Origin: Nymphaea colorata
Lineage: Eukaryota; Streptophyta; Magnoliopsida; Nymphaeales; Nymphaeaceae
Assembly (NCBI RefSeq): GCF_008831285.2
Contig: NC_045147.1
Span: forward strand, 18,702,854-18,766,853
Length of the DNA: 64,000 bases
Direction: 5' to 3'
Shown here: in pieces, positions 47,279 to 60,100 of the stretch
Numbering within the stretch: position 1 is the stretch's first letter
Layout: each line of letters starts with the position of its first letter
Position numbers and translations under genes: made by a program
Notes under the pieces: generated by a model
What the model saw: only the letters and a program-made list of their open reading frames with translations
The model's database searches: none
Told to the model about the DNA's origin: nothing

Positions 47279-49081
47279 TAGCTAGCTCCTGTTGCTTGCC
47301 ATATTAATATTGTGCCATTTCTTGATCTTTAAGGCTGTCAACCAGTAAATAAAAAGCTACCCTTGTATGTATGTTTGGAAACAGAAATGGTAATGAAGTT
47401 TTCTCTGCAAATAAGGAAATCCACCCACCGCCTGTCACTGCAGAGATTTCTTCTGCTCCTTCACCATGTCGATGAGATGGAATGTAGGTTTTACCAGTGA
47501 TGGGGAGCGGCTGATCATCTGCAACGATCCGTTCTCTCATTGTTCATGTTCCTTTTATTGCAAGTTAATTGCCGATCGAATCTTGACGTCAATTCATGGT
47601 CACGTCCTCGTCGCCGTCCGGCGAACCCATTTTCATGCCATTTCGCGGGAGCGTTGCTGTCAGCCTTATCGCCACGCCTCAGTTCCGTTGATCACAAGAA
47701 TGAATGGTGGACATGAAATCATCGTCTTAGATTGCAAGATCAGGAGCTCCAATCTCGGGGAACCATCTGTTGTTGTCGTGGAATGGACGAAGCTGCATTA
47801 AATTGTAGATATGAGCTGATCATCTGCAATTCCAAGCCGGTTTAATGTACTTCTTCTCAAGATTGGATATGGGGAGTAAACAAGGACTGAGTCAAACCGG
47901 ACTCATCTGCAACTGTGTGGCCTTTGTTTCGGATTATATCAGTCCAAACATATTGTACTGATATGACCTATATGAGTGACTTTGCATACATTTTTTTATC
48001 TGAAAAAATAAATTTAAATTAGTTTCATTTACTTTAAAAATTAAAAAAATCGAAAATGGGGTGCCTATAATATATGTATATATTTATATATAGCAAAAGA
48101 TATATATATATATTAGATCCGAGTCAAAGGTTTATCCTTCTTCATTACTTTCCCCTTGTGCACGCCAAGACACGGAAGGTTTCAGGAGGTTGATTGACTT
48201 TGGCAGCTCAGCTCCTTGATAATTGTTTGTGGACGATATAGTTGCGTGGCCAAGCGTCATCTTTATCTTTTTATTGTTCGAGAAATTTTTAAAAAACATG
48301 TTTAAAGATTTCTTAATAATAAATAATGTGCTTAACATGTCACTATGGTTACCAACACACTTGAGTTCTCTTCATGGTTAAGGAAAAAATTTCATAAATC
48401 CATATGTTTATGTTTTACAAGTCAACCGTTAAATCAGAGCCTTAAAAAAGAATTATGACAAATGTGCCTATCCTTTGTGAATATACTTAAGTTTTTCAAC
48501 TTTGTTCATTAACAAGAACAACGTGTATTTAGCTAACTAGTTTACATTAATATATTAACAAAAAAATCAACCAATTACATGGATATGGTTAAAAATGAAT
48601 CCATGTTATTAAGTATAATTGAAGAGGATGGTATAAACTAATGCATCGGGGTATTTTTTTCTCATTAACTCAAGTTAAGCCTGTAATAACCTATGTTTAA
48701 CTGGCAAAAATTAGGGACAACATTAGCAATGTAGAAAAATTATGTGTACTTTTGTCATTGTCAAATCTTTAGGTTTCCCTTATTACATTTTTATTTGTTA
48801 ATGGAAATGATATAGCCATTATTTCTTGTGCAAGGATTAAATGCTTCTACCTTCTCTTTTCTTCGTAGATGATAATATTGGTCATTTTACTGATGCAAAA
48901 TGTCAATCAAATTGGCAGTTTCCTCTCAACCCTGTTACAGCTAATTAAAGGTGAACTTATTGCACCATTCTGGAAATTAAAAAACTTAAGACGCTGTTTG
49001 CTGAAACTATGAAAATGTTGTGCCCCTGAAAGAAATTTTTTTAGCCTCCTTAAGAATCAAGATGTTGGCCTATAAGCAAAT

Positions 49082-49154
49082 GGGGATGTAGCTCATATGG
49101 TAGAGCGCTCGCTTCGCATGCGAGAGGCACGGGGTTCGATTCCCCGCATCTCCA
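49082..49154 (+). tRNA. tRNA-Ala (anticodon CGC)
   Basis: A 73-nt cloverleaf. The acceptor arms GGGGATG and CATCTCC leave a G3-U70 wobble pair, the identity element for alanine tRNA. The D stem is GCTC/GAGC, and the anticodon stem CTCGC/GCGAG encloses loop TTCGCAT (anticodon CGC). The T arm is CGGGG-TTCGATT-CCCCG and the discriminator is A73. There is no intron and no encoded CCA. A CAA word lies 3 bases upstream (49077-49079), as at many plant tRNA start sites, and a T6 run at 49165-49170 serves as a pol III terminator. Confidence 0.97.
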
Positions 49155-49164
49155 GTTCCGTTTA

Positions 49165-49170
49165 TTTTTT
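49165..49170 (+). terminator. Pol III T-run terminator of tRNA-Ala
   Basis: TTTTTT begins 11 nt after the discriminator base. Confidence 0.75.
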
Positions 49171-49271
49171 CCATTCCATACTTTTTCTTTCCTCTCTCCT
49201 CGCCGAAAAGGTCATTGCTTTTTCAAATTTGCACCTAAAAGCAGCTTTATACATTCATTCTGTCCCTAGCA

Positions 49272-49337
49272 GCTAGCTGCATGGTAACTTAAGAAGAAGA
49301 CACTGCTAGCTGCATGGTAACTTAAGAAGAAGACACT
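49272..49337. repeat. 33-bp perfect tandem duplication
   Basis: The unit GCTAGCTGCATGGTAACTTA... occurs twice without a difference, followed by the start of a third. It is recent. Confidence 0.9.
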
Positions 49338-49596
49338 GCTACCTAGCAAGACGATCGACGATGAATCATGGACGAACTACCAGAAGACATAAATGGCTTT
49401 GTTGGAATATATAAAGGCTACAAAGTGGTGGTGGCCGCCATTAATTTGAGGGGCATCGTGCTCTCTGTCTTGTATGGCCTCCATTAATTTGTAGGCCCAC
49501 CAGCCTTTCGATGCATGAAATTCTCCCTCCGTCTCCCTCTCATGGACACTGTAACACTACTGTATACAGAAAAAGGAACAAACTTAAAATTGCAGG

Positions 49597-49805
49597 GACA
49601 GTAATTAAGCTTGCATACACAGCTACAGGCAGATTCTTAATTTTCGATTGTAAACCAGCCTTCACTGCAACTCTCCTTGATGAAGAGGAAGACAGTAATT
49701 AAGCTTGCATACGTAGCTGCAGGCAGATTCTTAGTTTTCGACTGGCTGGCGTGGTTTGGTTGTAAACCAGCCTTCACTGCAAGTCTCCTTGATGAAGCGG
49801 AAGAC
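49597..49805. repeat. Direct duplication of about 94 bp with internal insertion
   Basis: GACAGTAATTAAGCTTGCAT... at 49597 and again at 49691 both run through CAGATTCTTA and TGTAAACCAGCCTTCACTGC to CTCCTTGATGAAG. The second copy holds about 20 extra bases (GGCTGGCGTGG region) and several substitutions. Confidence 0.8.
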
Positions 49806-52800
49806 AGGACAGAAGAAGACGAACAGAAAGACGTAACGTGAACGAGAGAGAGGAAGTGAGAGAGAGAGGGACGTTTAATGCACCTCCCCAACTCCAAGAT
49901 TTCTTATATGTCATCAATTGACGAATCATACAAAATTTAGACTGATCTGCTGACATGCGAATCGAGATAATGCATCTAACGTGATCTTTGTCAAGGCAAG
50001 ATTGTAAGCAAAACAAAGCTTGATCAAGGTTAAATGGCTGAGTTATATACGGTTTTGAAAATTGCAGTCCACTTAAAAAGATCTCTGTTTACCTTACACG
50101 ATGACGAGGGGAAGGAGGGGAGTGAGGAAGAAGACCAACGGTAGAGAAGGCGAAGAGGTGTCCAATCTCAGGATCAAGATCCATCGTGCTCCGCTCTGCA
50201 CGGCAAGGTAGAACGTGTGGCCCAGAGAGGAAGCCTCCCCTCCTCGCCTAACTCACCCCGGAGGGCCCCCCTTTTTTGGCGTTTTAACGTGAACAAAAAT
50301 TTTATTGGGTTCTTCTTTCTTTAGGTTTTTTTCTTTTTTCATTGAGTTCTGATAAGAACAAGGTAGCTGATCGGATTCATAAACCTTCAATTTGATTCTC
50401 ATGAATGTTATGAATGTTATTTAATGACACTTTAGTTGACTGATATCCCACACTTCACTTAAAACTCAAAGGAGCTTTGAGGTAGAGGAAAAAGAGGTTG
50501 AAGGCATTTGGCCCTCTGGGTGCCAATACAAACACTAATATTTAGCTTCTTATTAGCAACCATTCATTTCAGCCCAACTAAGCTTGGCTTGACTCAGAAT
50601 CCGCACCTCCGTTTCAACCTTAAGTTCAGTTAGCAAGAGGGTTATGACCCACCACCAAAGAAAAGAAAAAAACATGAAGTTTTCCTCCGATCTGTTTTTC
50701 CTTTGCATCCGCAGTTCAAGGTAGATAAGTACTATGCTCTACCTTCATAAGGCATAAAAGGGTGCCGCCTACCACTACAAGCACAGTAGAGTAATACCCA
50801 CAAAAATTGAACTGAGTGACCTCCACCAACTCTACCATCTACAGCTCTAAATACTTTGAAGCATAACCCTAGGAAGTGATATGTAAGGGGTTTCACTACT
50901 GCTCCCAAAGAAGTTAATTTTCTTGGGAAGTTACTTGAAAAACAAACTACCTAGTTCATGCCAAGAAAACTTTATTGAACTAATTACTGCGTGCGAGTCA
51001 AACACAAGCAAAGCCAGTAGCGTTCTGCTTGCGCCGGTCACCACCCCTACTGGATCCGATAGGTTTTAGGTTTGGTACATAAGAGAGAGGTGGTTGTTAA
51101 TTATACGATCAGACCTATAGAGCTCAGTATTTAATTATTTTGTTTCGATAATAGTTTAAGATGTCATACCTGATCCGGATTCAATTTAAGTACTTCTAGC
51201 AAGGTCGGCAGTTTTGGAGCCCGAATGGGACATGGACCAGGTGTTTTTCATACCCACCAAACCGGAACCAGGCACCAGGCTACATTTGGACCACCAAATT
51301 TAATATAGCGCGATCCAATCCATGAAACTGGTGGCATGAGTAAGGTTGGCTCCTATGCACCTACTTGAGCGACCGTGGCGGAGATACATAGAAGCTGGTG
51401 TGGGTCACTGCTCATACCACCCGTGAAAGACTTCATTGGAAGCGCTCGTAATCATACTGTGATGACTCAAAAATTACATAATACGGCCACATCAAAAGTA
51501 GACTTGTGACTCAAGTGCCCTTCAATCAAAAAATCATATCTCCGCCACTCCGCCGCTGCTGAGCCGCCACCAACTATGTAGTTTTATACCGGGCACTCTG
51601 TGGATCCAGACTGTTTTGATTCTTTCGACAACTTGGACCCCACAATGTAGCTATCCGATCCAGACTTGGTGGGTGGTGTGCTGCTCTCAAGTCTGAACTC
51701 ATATCCGAAGGGAAGGATGGATGATCCCCAATTAATTATAAAGGGACAAAAAGATTATTAATCTTTTAGGAGCAGCAGGAGTCTTGTGCAAGAAACAGAC
51801 GTCTTCCTCCGTCTTCTCTGTCAGCTAATGGGATCATGAGATCCAACTGTGCGTTAAGAAAGAAACGTGAGCATCAAGTCGATAGTTTTTAACTTTTCTG
51901 AGAAGCGATGCCCAACCCTAAGGCCTTTCCTAAATCCTACAATCTCACATCAACGTGTATTTCCATCTATTTTTCTTTTTTCCTCAACCGAAAACAAAAG
52001 AAAAAAAATTAAGTAGGCGCCATTTCGTTAAGATAATTTTCTGAAAATGTTTCATTCAGGTTCCATATCTATGCATTAAATAAAGACGTGGAACTTCGAC
52101 ATGCATCGTTATGGTTGGTTTCTTGATGATTTCCAGACCGATGGCGAGACCTGTCTCCGACAACATTTTCCGACTCGCCGCTTGCGCTTCAGTTTTCATC
52201 CCAAAAAGGAGCATGATACGATGCTTAGTTTGCATCCTCGTTTGAAGAAGCAGCACAAACTGTACAGGTTTTTTCACGTTGAAGATCGACTTTTGGTCAG
52301 GATTTGACACGGATCTTGTGCAGGTCATGTCAGTGATGGGATTCAAAGAAGCACGGAATGGGACGGAGGCGATCGTCGCCGCCGAACAAGGTTGTCCACT
52401 TTGCTATTTAATATTGCGACTGTGATTGTTGCTCGAGGGCGTTTCAAAGCTGGTCTCCAGACAAGCTCTCAATTTAAGTTTTATGGAAGCGTGGGTGACA
52501 TGGTTCACCGACGACTTGATCATATTTGGAGAAGAAACCAGAAAGTTTCTTTCCTCGATCTCATAACTCCCCATTAATGAACGGAGATCTGCCGGTAATA
52601 TGGACAATCAAATCAATGAAATCAAATTATGTAACATCTTAAGCTTTATCAAGAGAGAGATGATCTGTCCAAACGATTGCTTTTCAATTGGAAGATTTAA
52701 GAACGCACGTCCTTTGTGGCATTGAGCAGATGGTTGATCTGTGCTGGAACTCAGCTGGCCGGTGAGCAGGACTACCGGACCCACCCGGCTCCGGCAGCTT

Positions 52801-53800
52801 GGGTCCGTGAGGTCGGCCGCCAGTCATGGTCGGGTTTTAGGCCCCGCTCTCATGCAACATTGCCCACAATCCCTGCACTCGAAATGCAGCTGGCCATAGA
52901 CTTGTTCCCGGAGTTGGTGCGTGCCAACCGAGCTGCCTGAGACTACGATGAAATAGTTTCAGTTGTTGGATCCATACTGGCATCGAATCACTCTTGAGTG
53001 TTTGGAGTTCTCATGCTTTATGAGAAAAGTTGGACAAATGGACCTTCTAGAGAGACTTCAGTGGGAGCGAAACACCCAACAGTTATAGAATGTCGTCTAT
53101 CTACTGTTTGTAGTTTAAAGAAATAGTAATCGACAGCGAATTTTCATTAGTTAATCCGACCAGCTATGTTGCACCAAGAATTTTGTATTTTGTAGTGGAC
53201 TAGGAACTGATTGAGATCGATCCGCCAAGTCGAGAGTGTTCGAGTCTACTGAGAGTTCGCGAGTTTCGAATCGGATTTGTATTAGTAGAAACGTGGTTGA
53301 TTGCCATGGTCCAGACCGTATCTTGCGGTTTAAAATCCAAGGACCTGGCTAACTCACGCACGCCGTGGACTTAATATCTACTTATTGACTGTTCCAACAT
53401 GGTCATCATCAGGCATGCATGTCCAATCGGTCTGGATTTAGACCTACACGTAGGGTCCAGAACCGATCTTGTTCTTGGAATTGAAGTTTTGAAGCATGAA
53501 AAGTTATCTTTGCACATATTTGGATCCGATTTAAACCGCTATTCCCTGTTCCAGATCAAATCTGAATTTTTGTCATTTTTTTCGTATGTTCAACTTGTTT
53601 TATGGTACAATTGGAAGATTGATGATTCCTTCTCGTTTTGTCTAAATTAAACTTCGGTGGATTCAGATAAAAGAAAAGGGGGTTGAGCTTGGATTTGGAC
53701 CTCTCGTGCTTCGATCCAAAACACTTGATTCCCATGTTCAGACGGCAGATGCAAAAAAGTGGAACTCGTCTAGAAGGAGGAGTGAGAAAGTGAAGAGAGA
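49806..53800. other. Intergenic stretch
   Basis: No supported gene. Short open frames near 52.1-52.6 and 52.7-52.9 kb show no domain. It holds the small inverted-repeat element at 51375-51548 and GATCC/GATCTG-rich patches at 51.1-51.3 and 53.4-53.6 kb. Confidence 0.5.
51375..51548. mobile_element. Possible 174-bp MITE
   Basis: GTGGCGGAGATA at 51375-51386 has its exact complement at 51537-51548, enclosing non-coding DNA. The GGCGGAG end resembles the TGGCTCCGCCACTG-type ends seen near 19125 and 43090. No target-site duplication could be fixed. Confidence 0.4.
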
Positions 53801-53860
53801 GAAAGTGGAGAGAGAGAGTGTGTGTGGGGGAAGAAGAGCCGCCTCTTCGCAGCCAGGATT

Positions 53861-53883
53861 GGTCAAAAGCGAGAAGTTTGACT
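53861..53883. promoter_or_regulatory. Inverted pair of W-boxes upstream of the WRKY gene
   Basis: GGTCAA at 53861-53866 (TTGACC on the minus strand) and TTGACT at 53878-53883 are two W-box cores in opposite orientation, 11 bp apart and about 200 bp upstream of the ATG. WRKY33-type genes are known to be bound by WRKY factors, so self- or cross-regulation is plausible. Confidence 0.5.
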
Positions 53884-54019
53884 GATTTTGGTGGCGATAA
53901 AATTACCGCGCTTCCGAGAAGATGCTCGCGACGACTACTCCTCTCCCTCTCTTCCTTCCTTATATCGCCATCTCTCCTCCACGATCCTCTAGTTGTTCAC
54001 CTTGAATTCTTCTTCTGCG

Positions 54020-54020
<1 letters not shown>

Positions 54021-54062
<42 letters not shown>
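54021..54062. repeat. (CT)n tract in the WRKY leader
   Basis: About 20 CT units end 23 bp upstream of the ATG. Confidence 0.8.
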
Positions 54063-54066
<4 letters not shown>

Positions 54067-54084
54067 GACATCCTGGAACTTCTC

Positions 54085-57000
54085 ATGACGACCACGAGTA
54101 GCGGTGGCACCACCTCCTTCTCCGACCTACTTGCCGGAATCGACTCGCCGGAGCGCATACTCGGGCTGCCGGAGAACAGATTCGGTCCCACTAGTATGAC
54201 GGCCGCCAGGCCTCCCTCTGATCGCAACTCGGGCGTCGGCGTCCCCAGATTCAAGTCCCTTCCACCACCATCGATCCCCATCTCCCCTCCCGCTTTCTCT
54301 CCTTCCTCCTACCTCTCCATCCCTGCGGGTCTGAGCCCCGCCGAGCTCCTCGACTCGCCCGTGTTGCTTTCTTCTTCCAACGTAAGTCACCTCTTCTCTT
54401 CTTGTCCCTAGTTCTGCTCCGCCCATGTGTGAACTGTTAATTTGCGTTCGCATGCTTTTATTACCCTTGATGAGGCTATGATTCGTCTACGTGCTCTCCC
54501 TCTCCCTCTCTTTCTCTCAATATTTTTCTTATGGTTGTGTTAATCAATTCATGTGTATTAATTGCCCTCTAAACGTTGATAGGCAAATATTGACCGAAAA
54601 TTTAGCTTTTTTTGAAAGTTTTAGACTCTTATTGAGATGAAAATTCTGCAGTTTATGATGAAATGATTTGCTAAGTGTGTTGTTGTTTGATTGGAAACAG
54701 ATTTTGCCGTCCCCGACGACCGGGACCTTCCCGGCGCAGTGGTATAAATGGAGCAACCATTCTTCCGCTCCATCCTCGGCTGAAGGTGGTAGTTACCAGC
54801 AGCAAGGTGTGAAGGTGGAAGGGAAGAGCCTTCCGGATTTCTCTTTCATTCCCAACACTGCCGCGAGGACGTCCGGATCCATTTTCTCGTCGACCATTTC
54901 CGCGGTATGTTCTTGTTCCAGAATTTCTCGTCCCTTCCCCTATTCTTGTGATTTCAGCCGCGTCTCAGACGTTTGTATTTTCTAATGGGAAGATTCTTAG
55001 TAATCCTTTCCCCCTTTTTTTTCTCTCTCTCTTTCATGAAGAGTGAATTTAGGAATTGTTGTACTAATTGGTTGTTGGTACCATTCCCATCAACAGAAGG
55101 AACCAGTACCGAGTCAGCAGCAATCATGGAATTCTCAACTACCAAACAGGTCCTCAGAGTTGTCAGCAAACGCCTTCCATGCGGCAAACAATAGAGCAGA
55201 TACGAAGTATAATCCACCTATTCAGACCATTCCTTCAGAAATTCCGACTCTACAGTCCAACTCAAGCAATTTCCAGTCAAATCCTGGATTTCAGCAGAAC
55301 TCAAACCAGAATTCCCAGCCGATTGAGACTCTGAAGGAGCAGAAAAGGTCTGATGATGGCTACAACTGGAGGAAATACGGGCAGAAGCAGGTGAAAGGCA
55401 GTGAAAATCCGCGTAGTTACTATAAATGCACGCACCCCAATTGCCCAACAAAGAAAAAGGTTGAAAGGTCCCTGGATGGCCATGTGACCCAAATCGTTTA
55501 CAAGGGCACTCATAATCATCCTAAGCCACAATCAAGAAGATCATCGTCTGCGAACCCGATGCAGCCTCACAGAGATGCTTTCAAGGCCGATACACCTGAA
55601 AATTCATTGGCAGAAACATCTGATCTTTCTTTCATGAACCATCTTGCTCAAGGAGATCCTGCCGGAACTCCTGACAATTCCTCTTTGTCGTTCGGAGACG
55701 AGGAAGTTGACCAGAGCAGATCCGGTGGCGATGATTTGGACGACGACGAACCTGAAGCAAAACGCTGGTGAGTATCAATTTTCCTGTTTCTCCCGTCACG
55801 AACTTCAGGTTGGTTTTTTAGTTGTCTAGGCAATAGAATTGAAAACTTTTCTGTCTCCATTTCAGGAAAGCAGAGAACGATATCGAGGGTGTTTCTGCAT
55901 CTGCTAGTAAGACTGTTAGGGAGCCCAGAGTCGTGGTACAGACAACCAGCGATATCGATATCCTGGACGACGGCTACAGATGGAGAAAGTATGGACAAAA
56001 AGTAGTGAAGGGGAACCCAAATCCAAGGTGATCTTCAGATTTCTTGTGGTTCAGATTCTTTGGCATCTACTGTTCTATTTCAGGAATTGTTGGATGCGCA
56101 TGCCACTATACCCCCTGTTGGCTCTTTCTTCTTTACTTTTTGGCAGTTCTGAATGATTTTTCCAGACTGCCGGGAAGAAGAAAAGGGAGCTATTTGCAAA
56201 GTGCATCCACCAAAGTGCATCTGTGGCATGTGCAAGTGATGATTTGTTATGGCTTTAAGCGATACTATTATAGCTAGTAGATGAAAATTTTGTTGTTTTT
56301 CTATTTCAAATCCAATTTCCCTGATTCTGAACTCTGTGCAGTTTTCTTATTTAGGAGGAGGGCACCTGTAACTTATTCTTTATTATTAAATATATGCATG
56401 TTCTAGGTAAACTTTTGATGAGTAAAAGCTTTAACACTTTTCTTTGTTTACACTTTGTTCCCTGTTTGTTCCCCTTTTCAGTCAAAGCCTTTCTCTGTTT
56501 CGCACAATATTTCTGGAAATATTTATGCGTCTTCAATCACTGAAAATGCATTGAGCACTCCTTTTACGCTTCTCATGTCATCTCTTGCATCCATTCCTTG
56601 CTTTCATGGCTATATGGATAGTTATCAGCTTGCATGTTGTTGCTTTAGAGTTTGAAAGCTGGCTTCTCTCTAACTCCTAGTTTCTTGAAACATGCAGGAG
56701 CTACTACAAATGTACAAGCGTAGGCTGTCCAGTAAGGAAGCATGTAGAGAGGGCGTCACATGATCTGAGGTCAGTGATCACAACATATGAAGGAAAGCAC
56801 AACCACGACGTCCCCGCCGCGCGTGGTAGCGGGGCTTCTGCGTCAGCTGCTGCTGCTTCTGTTTCCCATGGAGCAGCCACTGGTCTGCTAATGAACGACT
56901 CCAGCAGCACAGGCAATGGCATATACAGGCCTTCGCCCATCGTCAAGCATGCCAACCATATGACAAACAATTCCATGATGGGAAGGAAACTGGAGGCTGA

Positions 57001-57181
57001 ACAAGCTCCATACACACTGCAGATGTTGCAGCCACACGAACACAATTACGCCCCACCGGGCTTCGGAAGGTCTGTAACTTCTTTCATGAACCAGATGAAT
57101 CACCACAGGGATGGTGGATTCCCAAAGGCTAAAGAGGAGCCCAGGGATGAGTTGCTGATAGAGGATTCACTGTTGTGTTGA
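54085..57181 (+). CDS. Group I WRKY transcription factor, WRKY33-like, 5 exons, complete
   Basis: Group I WRKYs bind W-boxes. WRKY33-type members are MAPK targets acting in defence against necrotrophs. Exons 54085-54381, 54701-54904, 55097-55767, 55866-56027 and 56698-57181 sum to 1818 nt (605 residues), all in frame with GT-AG sites. The N-terminal region has clustered Ser-Pro sites ([32 protein letters not shown]), the MAPK-docking type of the WRKY33 clade. WRKY1 starts at Trp258 ([11 protein letters not shown]) with zinc ligands C278, C283, H306 and H308. WRKY2 starts at Trp430 ([11 protein letters not shown]) with C450, C455, H479 and H481. The intron inside [10 protein letters not shown] of WRKY2 is the conserved WRKY intron. 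The start is the first ATG; the upstream open frame begins only at GTG and is the CT-rich leader. Confidence 0.96.
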
Positions 57182-60100
57182 TATGTGAACAGATTCTTCA
57201 CTACAGGCAGCGGCCATGTCTGCATCCCCTACTTGGGGCAAGCAGATTGATGATTGGCAAGTGTAGATGTTCAGATTTGTGTTGTAGTTTAGAAGCCAGA
57301 GCATTGGGTCCCCAATTTGTTCATTTGTTCAGGGGCCTCATACAGGGAGGCCCCTCTTTATGTATTCAAAGAACAGATAAAGGAGGTCATCAGGAAATGT
57401 ATTTAGGACAGTAACATACATAGCTTTTGATTGTTTTGAAAAGAAAATTTGTAAAAATCCATCAGAATAAATGATAAAAAGCTGCTTTTGATTTTTTATT
57501 TTGATGATCACAGAGACACGGCTCTAATTAAAGTTTGACTGGGTCCCCAACAGAGACACGGCTCTAATTAAGAGACTCCACGTCTAAATCTTTCCTATAT
57601 ATTATTGTGGACCCACGAACTCTGGGAAATCTAGTGGTGGTGTACAAACGCCGAAAGAGAAAAAAGAGTGAGATTTTCCTGCATTCCAATTTTGACTGCT
57701 GACTTGGTCAGAAACTTGTAGCTGGGGGCGTTCACATGCAGACGTATGATTGATGGGGAACTCCAGGAAAGTTCCAAACGGGGGAGTAGAAAAGGGCTTC
57801 GCTTTGAGGAATTTAATTGGCTACCGAGGTCTTCTTTGGTGTTCTTTGACCAGACTGCCACACCTAACATCGCATTAAAGAAGCTCTAATCTTTAGCGTG
57901 GTTCCTTGTTTATTGATAAAGGACCACAGCTCACACGTCATGGTGATTATACAGATGAGAAATTGCAGCCCCTGGGGCTTGGGAGTTGGGCGGAGATGAG
58001 AGCAGTTAATTAAGTTGGTAGGATGTTTGCCATTTAGTGCTGAAGAGACCCTCTCCCAACTCTTCATTCATTTGCATATTGGACTCTGCGATTCTGTCTT
58101 TTCCTCTTTATTCTCGTCTCAAAACCTTCTTTTGGGGCCAGGACTCTCACCTTTGAACTCAACACCCACAACCGAATAGGATGTACGCTCTAAAACCATA
58201 TTCACTTTTTTAAATGTTCATACATTTGGCTTCATATTCGAATATAGAAAAGTCTCATACTGTTTTTGAATCCGATCAGAATCTAATTTTTAAATTAACA
58301 TCCCAATCTACATCCGAGTTTTAAACTCAACCCAAACTGCATTATAAAATTTTGAGAATGACTTTCAATACGTATGGCCATAACATATAGAATATTTATT
58401 TAAAACTGAATCAGATATAAAGATGAGTCTGAATTCAATCGGATATTTATTTAAATATGAATCTGATTGGATGTAATTTCTTAAGTTTGAAGTTGTTCGG
58501 ATTTCTTAATCAGATGTTAAAATTCTTCCATACCCAATTTCTTTTAGATATCAGATCCGATTCAGCTTAAGGTTTTCGTTTGGGATTTTCCCTTTTTCTT
58601 CTTTGTGTGCCATTGTGTAATTTGTGTTACGTAGCCACTTGATCCAAATCAGGGGTAAAAATAATTTGAACATTTTACTCTGGGTTTAACTAGCCAACAT
58701 TAACTTTCTAGAAGACATGCCCAGCCAGGTTGGGGATACTCAATTTCATTAATGAATCACAGTCACGGATTTTGTTTTTTCCGGTGCAACCCATTACGGC
58801 CGGCGGCCGGAAAAGAAGGTCTTCTTAAGGGGGCTGTTTCTCCGGTACCCCTCGGTGGTAACCAATTTGTTATGTAGTCTTCCTTGACTCTGTAAGAATA
58901 TGTCTGAAGATTTTCATTCTTTGGGAGGAATTCCAAATCGGACGGAATGAAAGAGACTTGCATGGTTTATAAAGGAAGAATAAGGTCAAATGCCACCACT
59001 GATTGTTATTTGTTTGCTGGGATGTTATGACCATTTGACTGATAAGTGTGTGAGAACTCACACACGATACACGATTCAGTGAACCTCGTCGGGGAAAAAC
59101 TTGCTCCATGTATTGGCTTCTCCTGGAAGGCAATGACAATGAACAGTTTCTAGCAAGGCTGTCAGTCTTAGCACCTGCAGTCAACCGGCTCAGATAAAGA
59201 ACAGAGAATCGGCCTTTTCCAAACTGTGATCGATCTTTTTAAAATACATTTTTAACGTATAAATAAATAAATAAGAGAGAGAGAGAGTATATATATATAT
59301 ATAATATATAGTCTTCAAAATCACAGGATTTGGACGGTAGAATTGTTTCTGTCCAAACATATAATTGAGTTGAGAATGCTTCAGCCACCTACCTTCAATG
59401 TTGACTATTAGGTCGGCCTTCATGCTAGTCCTGTCATTTGTTTGACAAGAAGAATATTTCAGAAGAACATGGTCCAGAAAAAAAATAATTATTATATTCT
59501 ATAAAACATGGTGTGCTTATATTAAACTTTGTTTTTTTTTTTTATTACTGAATTCAAAAACATCTAAAATTATACTATATTTTGTAGAACAAAAACATCA
59601 GACGCTCTTCTTATCAAATTCTCACTTCATAGCTTCAAGAGGTCTTTGACTTGACGTGTCCTGATCTTGTTCCTTTGACCCAGCATAGTTGGTGAGAATG
59701 AAAGTTCAGTCGTTAATTTGATCTTGGTGGATGCTATTTCTCTGCACTACAAATTGTATATGCAAAATACTTTAATTGCTAGGTGTATCATTTGCCATCT
59801 TTTGAACAGGGAATGACTCTTACATACCCTAGCTTGCCTAGAGAGCTGAGACTGACACCAACTTGCTTGTGCATCCTCATCCACTTATTGATATTGATGA
59901 ACATTCAATAGTATAAGTTCTTGCCCTGAACTATCAGAAATAGTTCGCAGATTCTTTGATATTACAAAAAATGGTCCAAGCCTTCTATGCTCTGTAATTT
60001 TTTCCATTTTTAGTACAGGAAGGAGAAAGTTCAGTTCTGAACCCGAGCCAGGGAGGAGCCGCGGTGAAAATCTACAATCCTTAAAACCCCATGCAGTAAC

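Larger units (their letters stand above)
46836..49070. other. Germin-like upstream region and AT-rich intergenic DNA
   Basis: GA repeats at 47035-47061, a CT-AT-GA palindrome at 47197-47278 and TA runs at 48068-48115. An AATAATAAA-type TATA candidate lies near 46923-46931. No gene is seen. Confidence 0.5.

Noticed and set aside
52056-52940. Short open frames on both strands
   Set aside because: No family resemblance, no consistent exon structure.
53818-54084. N-terminal extension of the WRKY protein
   Set aside because: The upstream frame begins at GTG, has no ATG, and runs through the CT repeat. The first ATG (54085) matches the start of the Ser-Pro-rich region.
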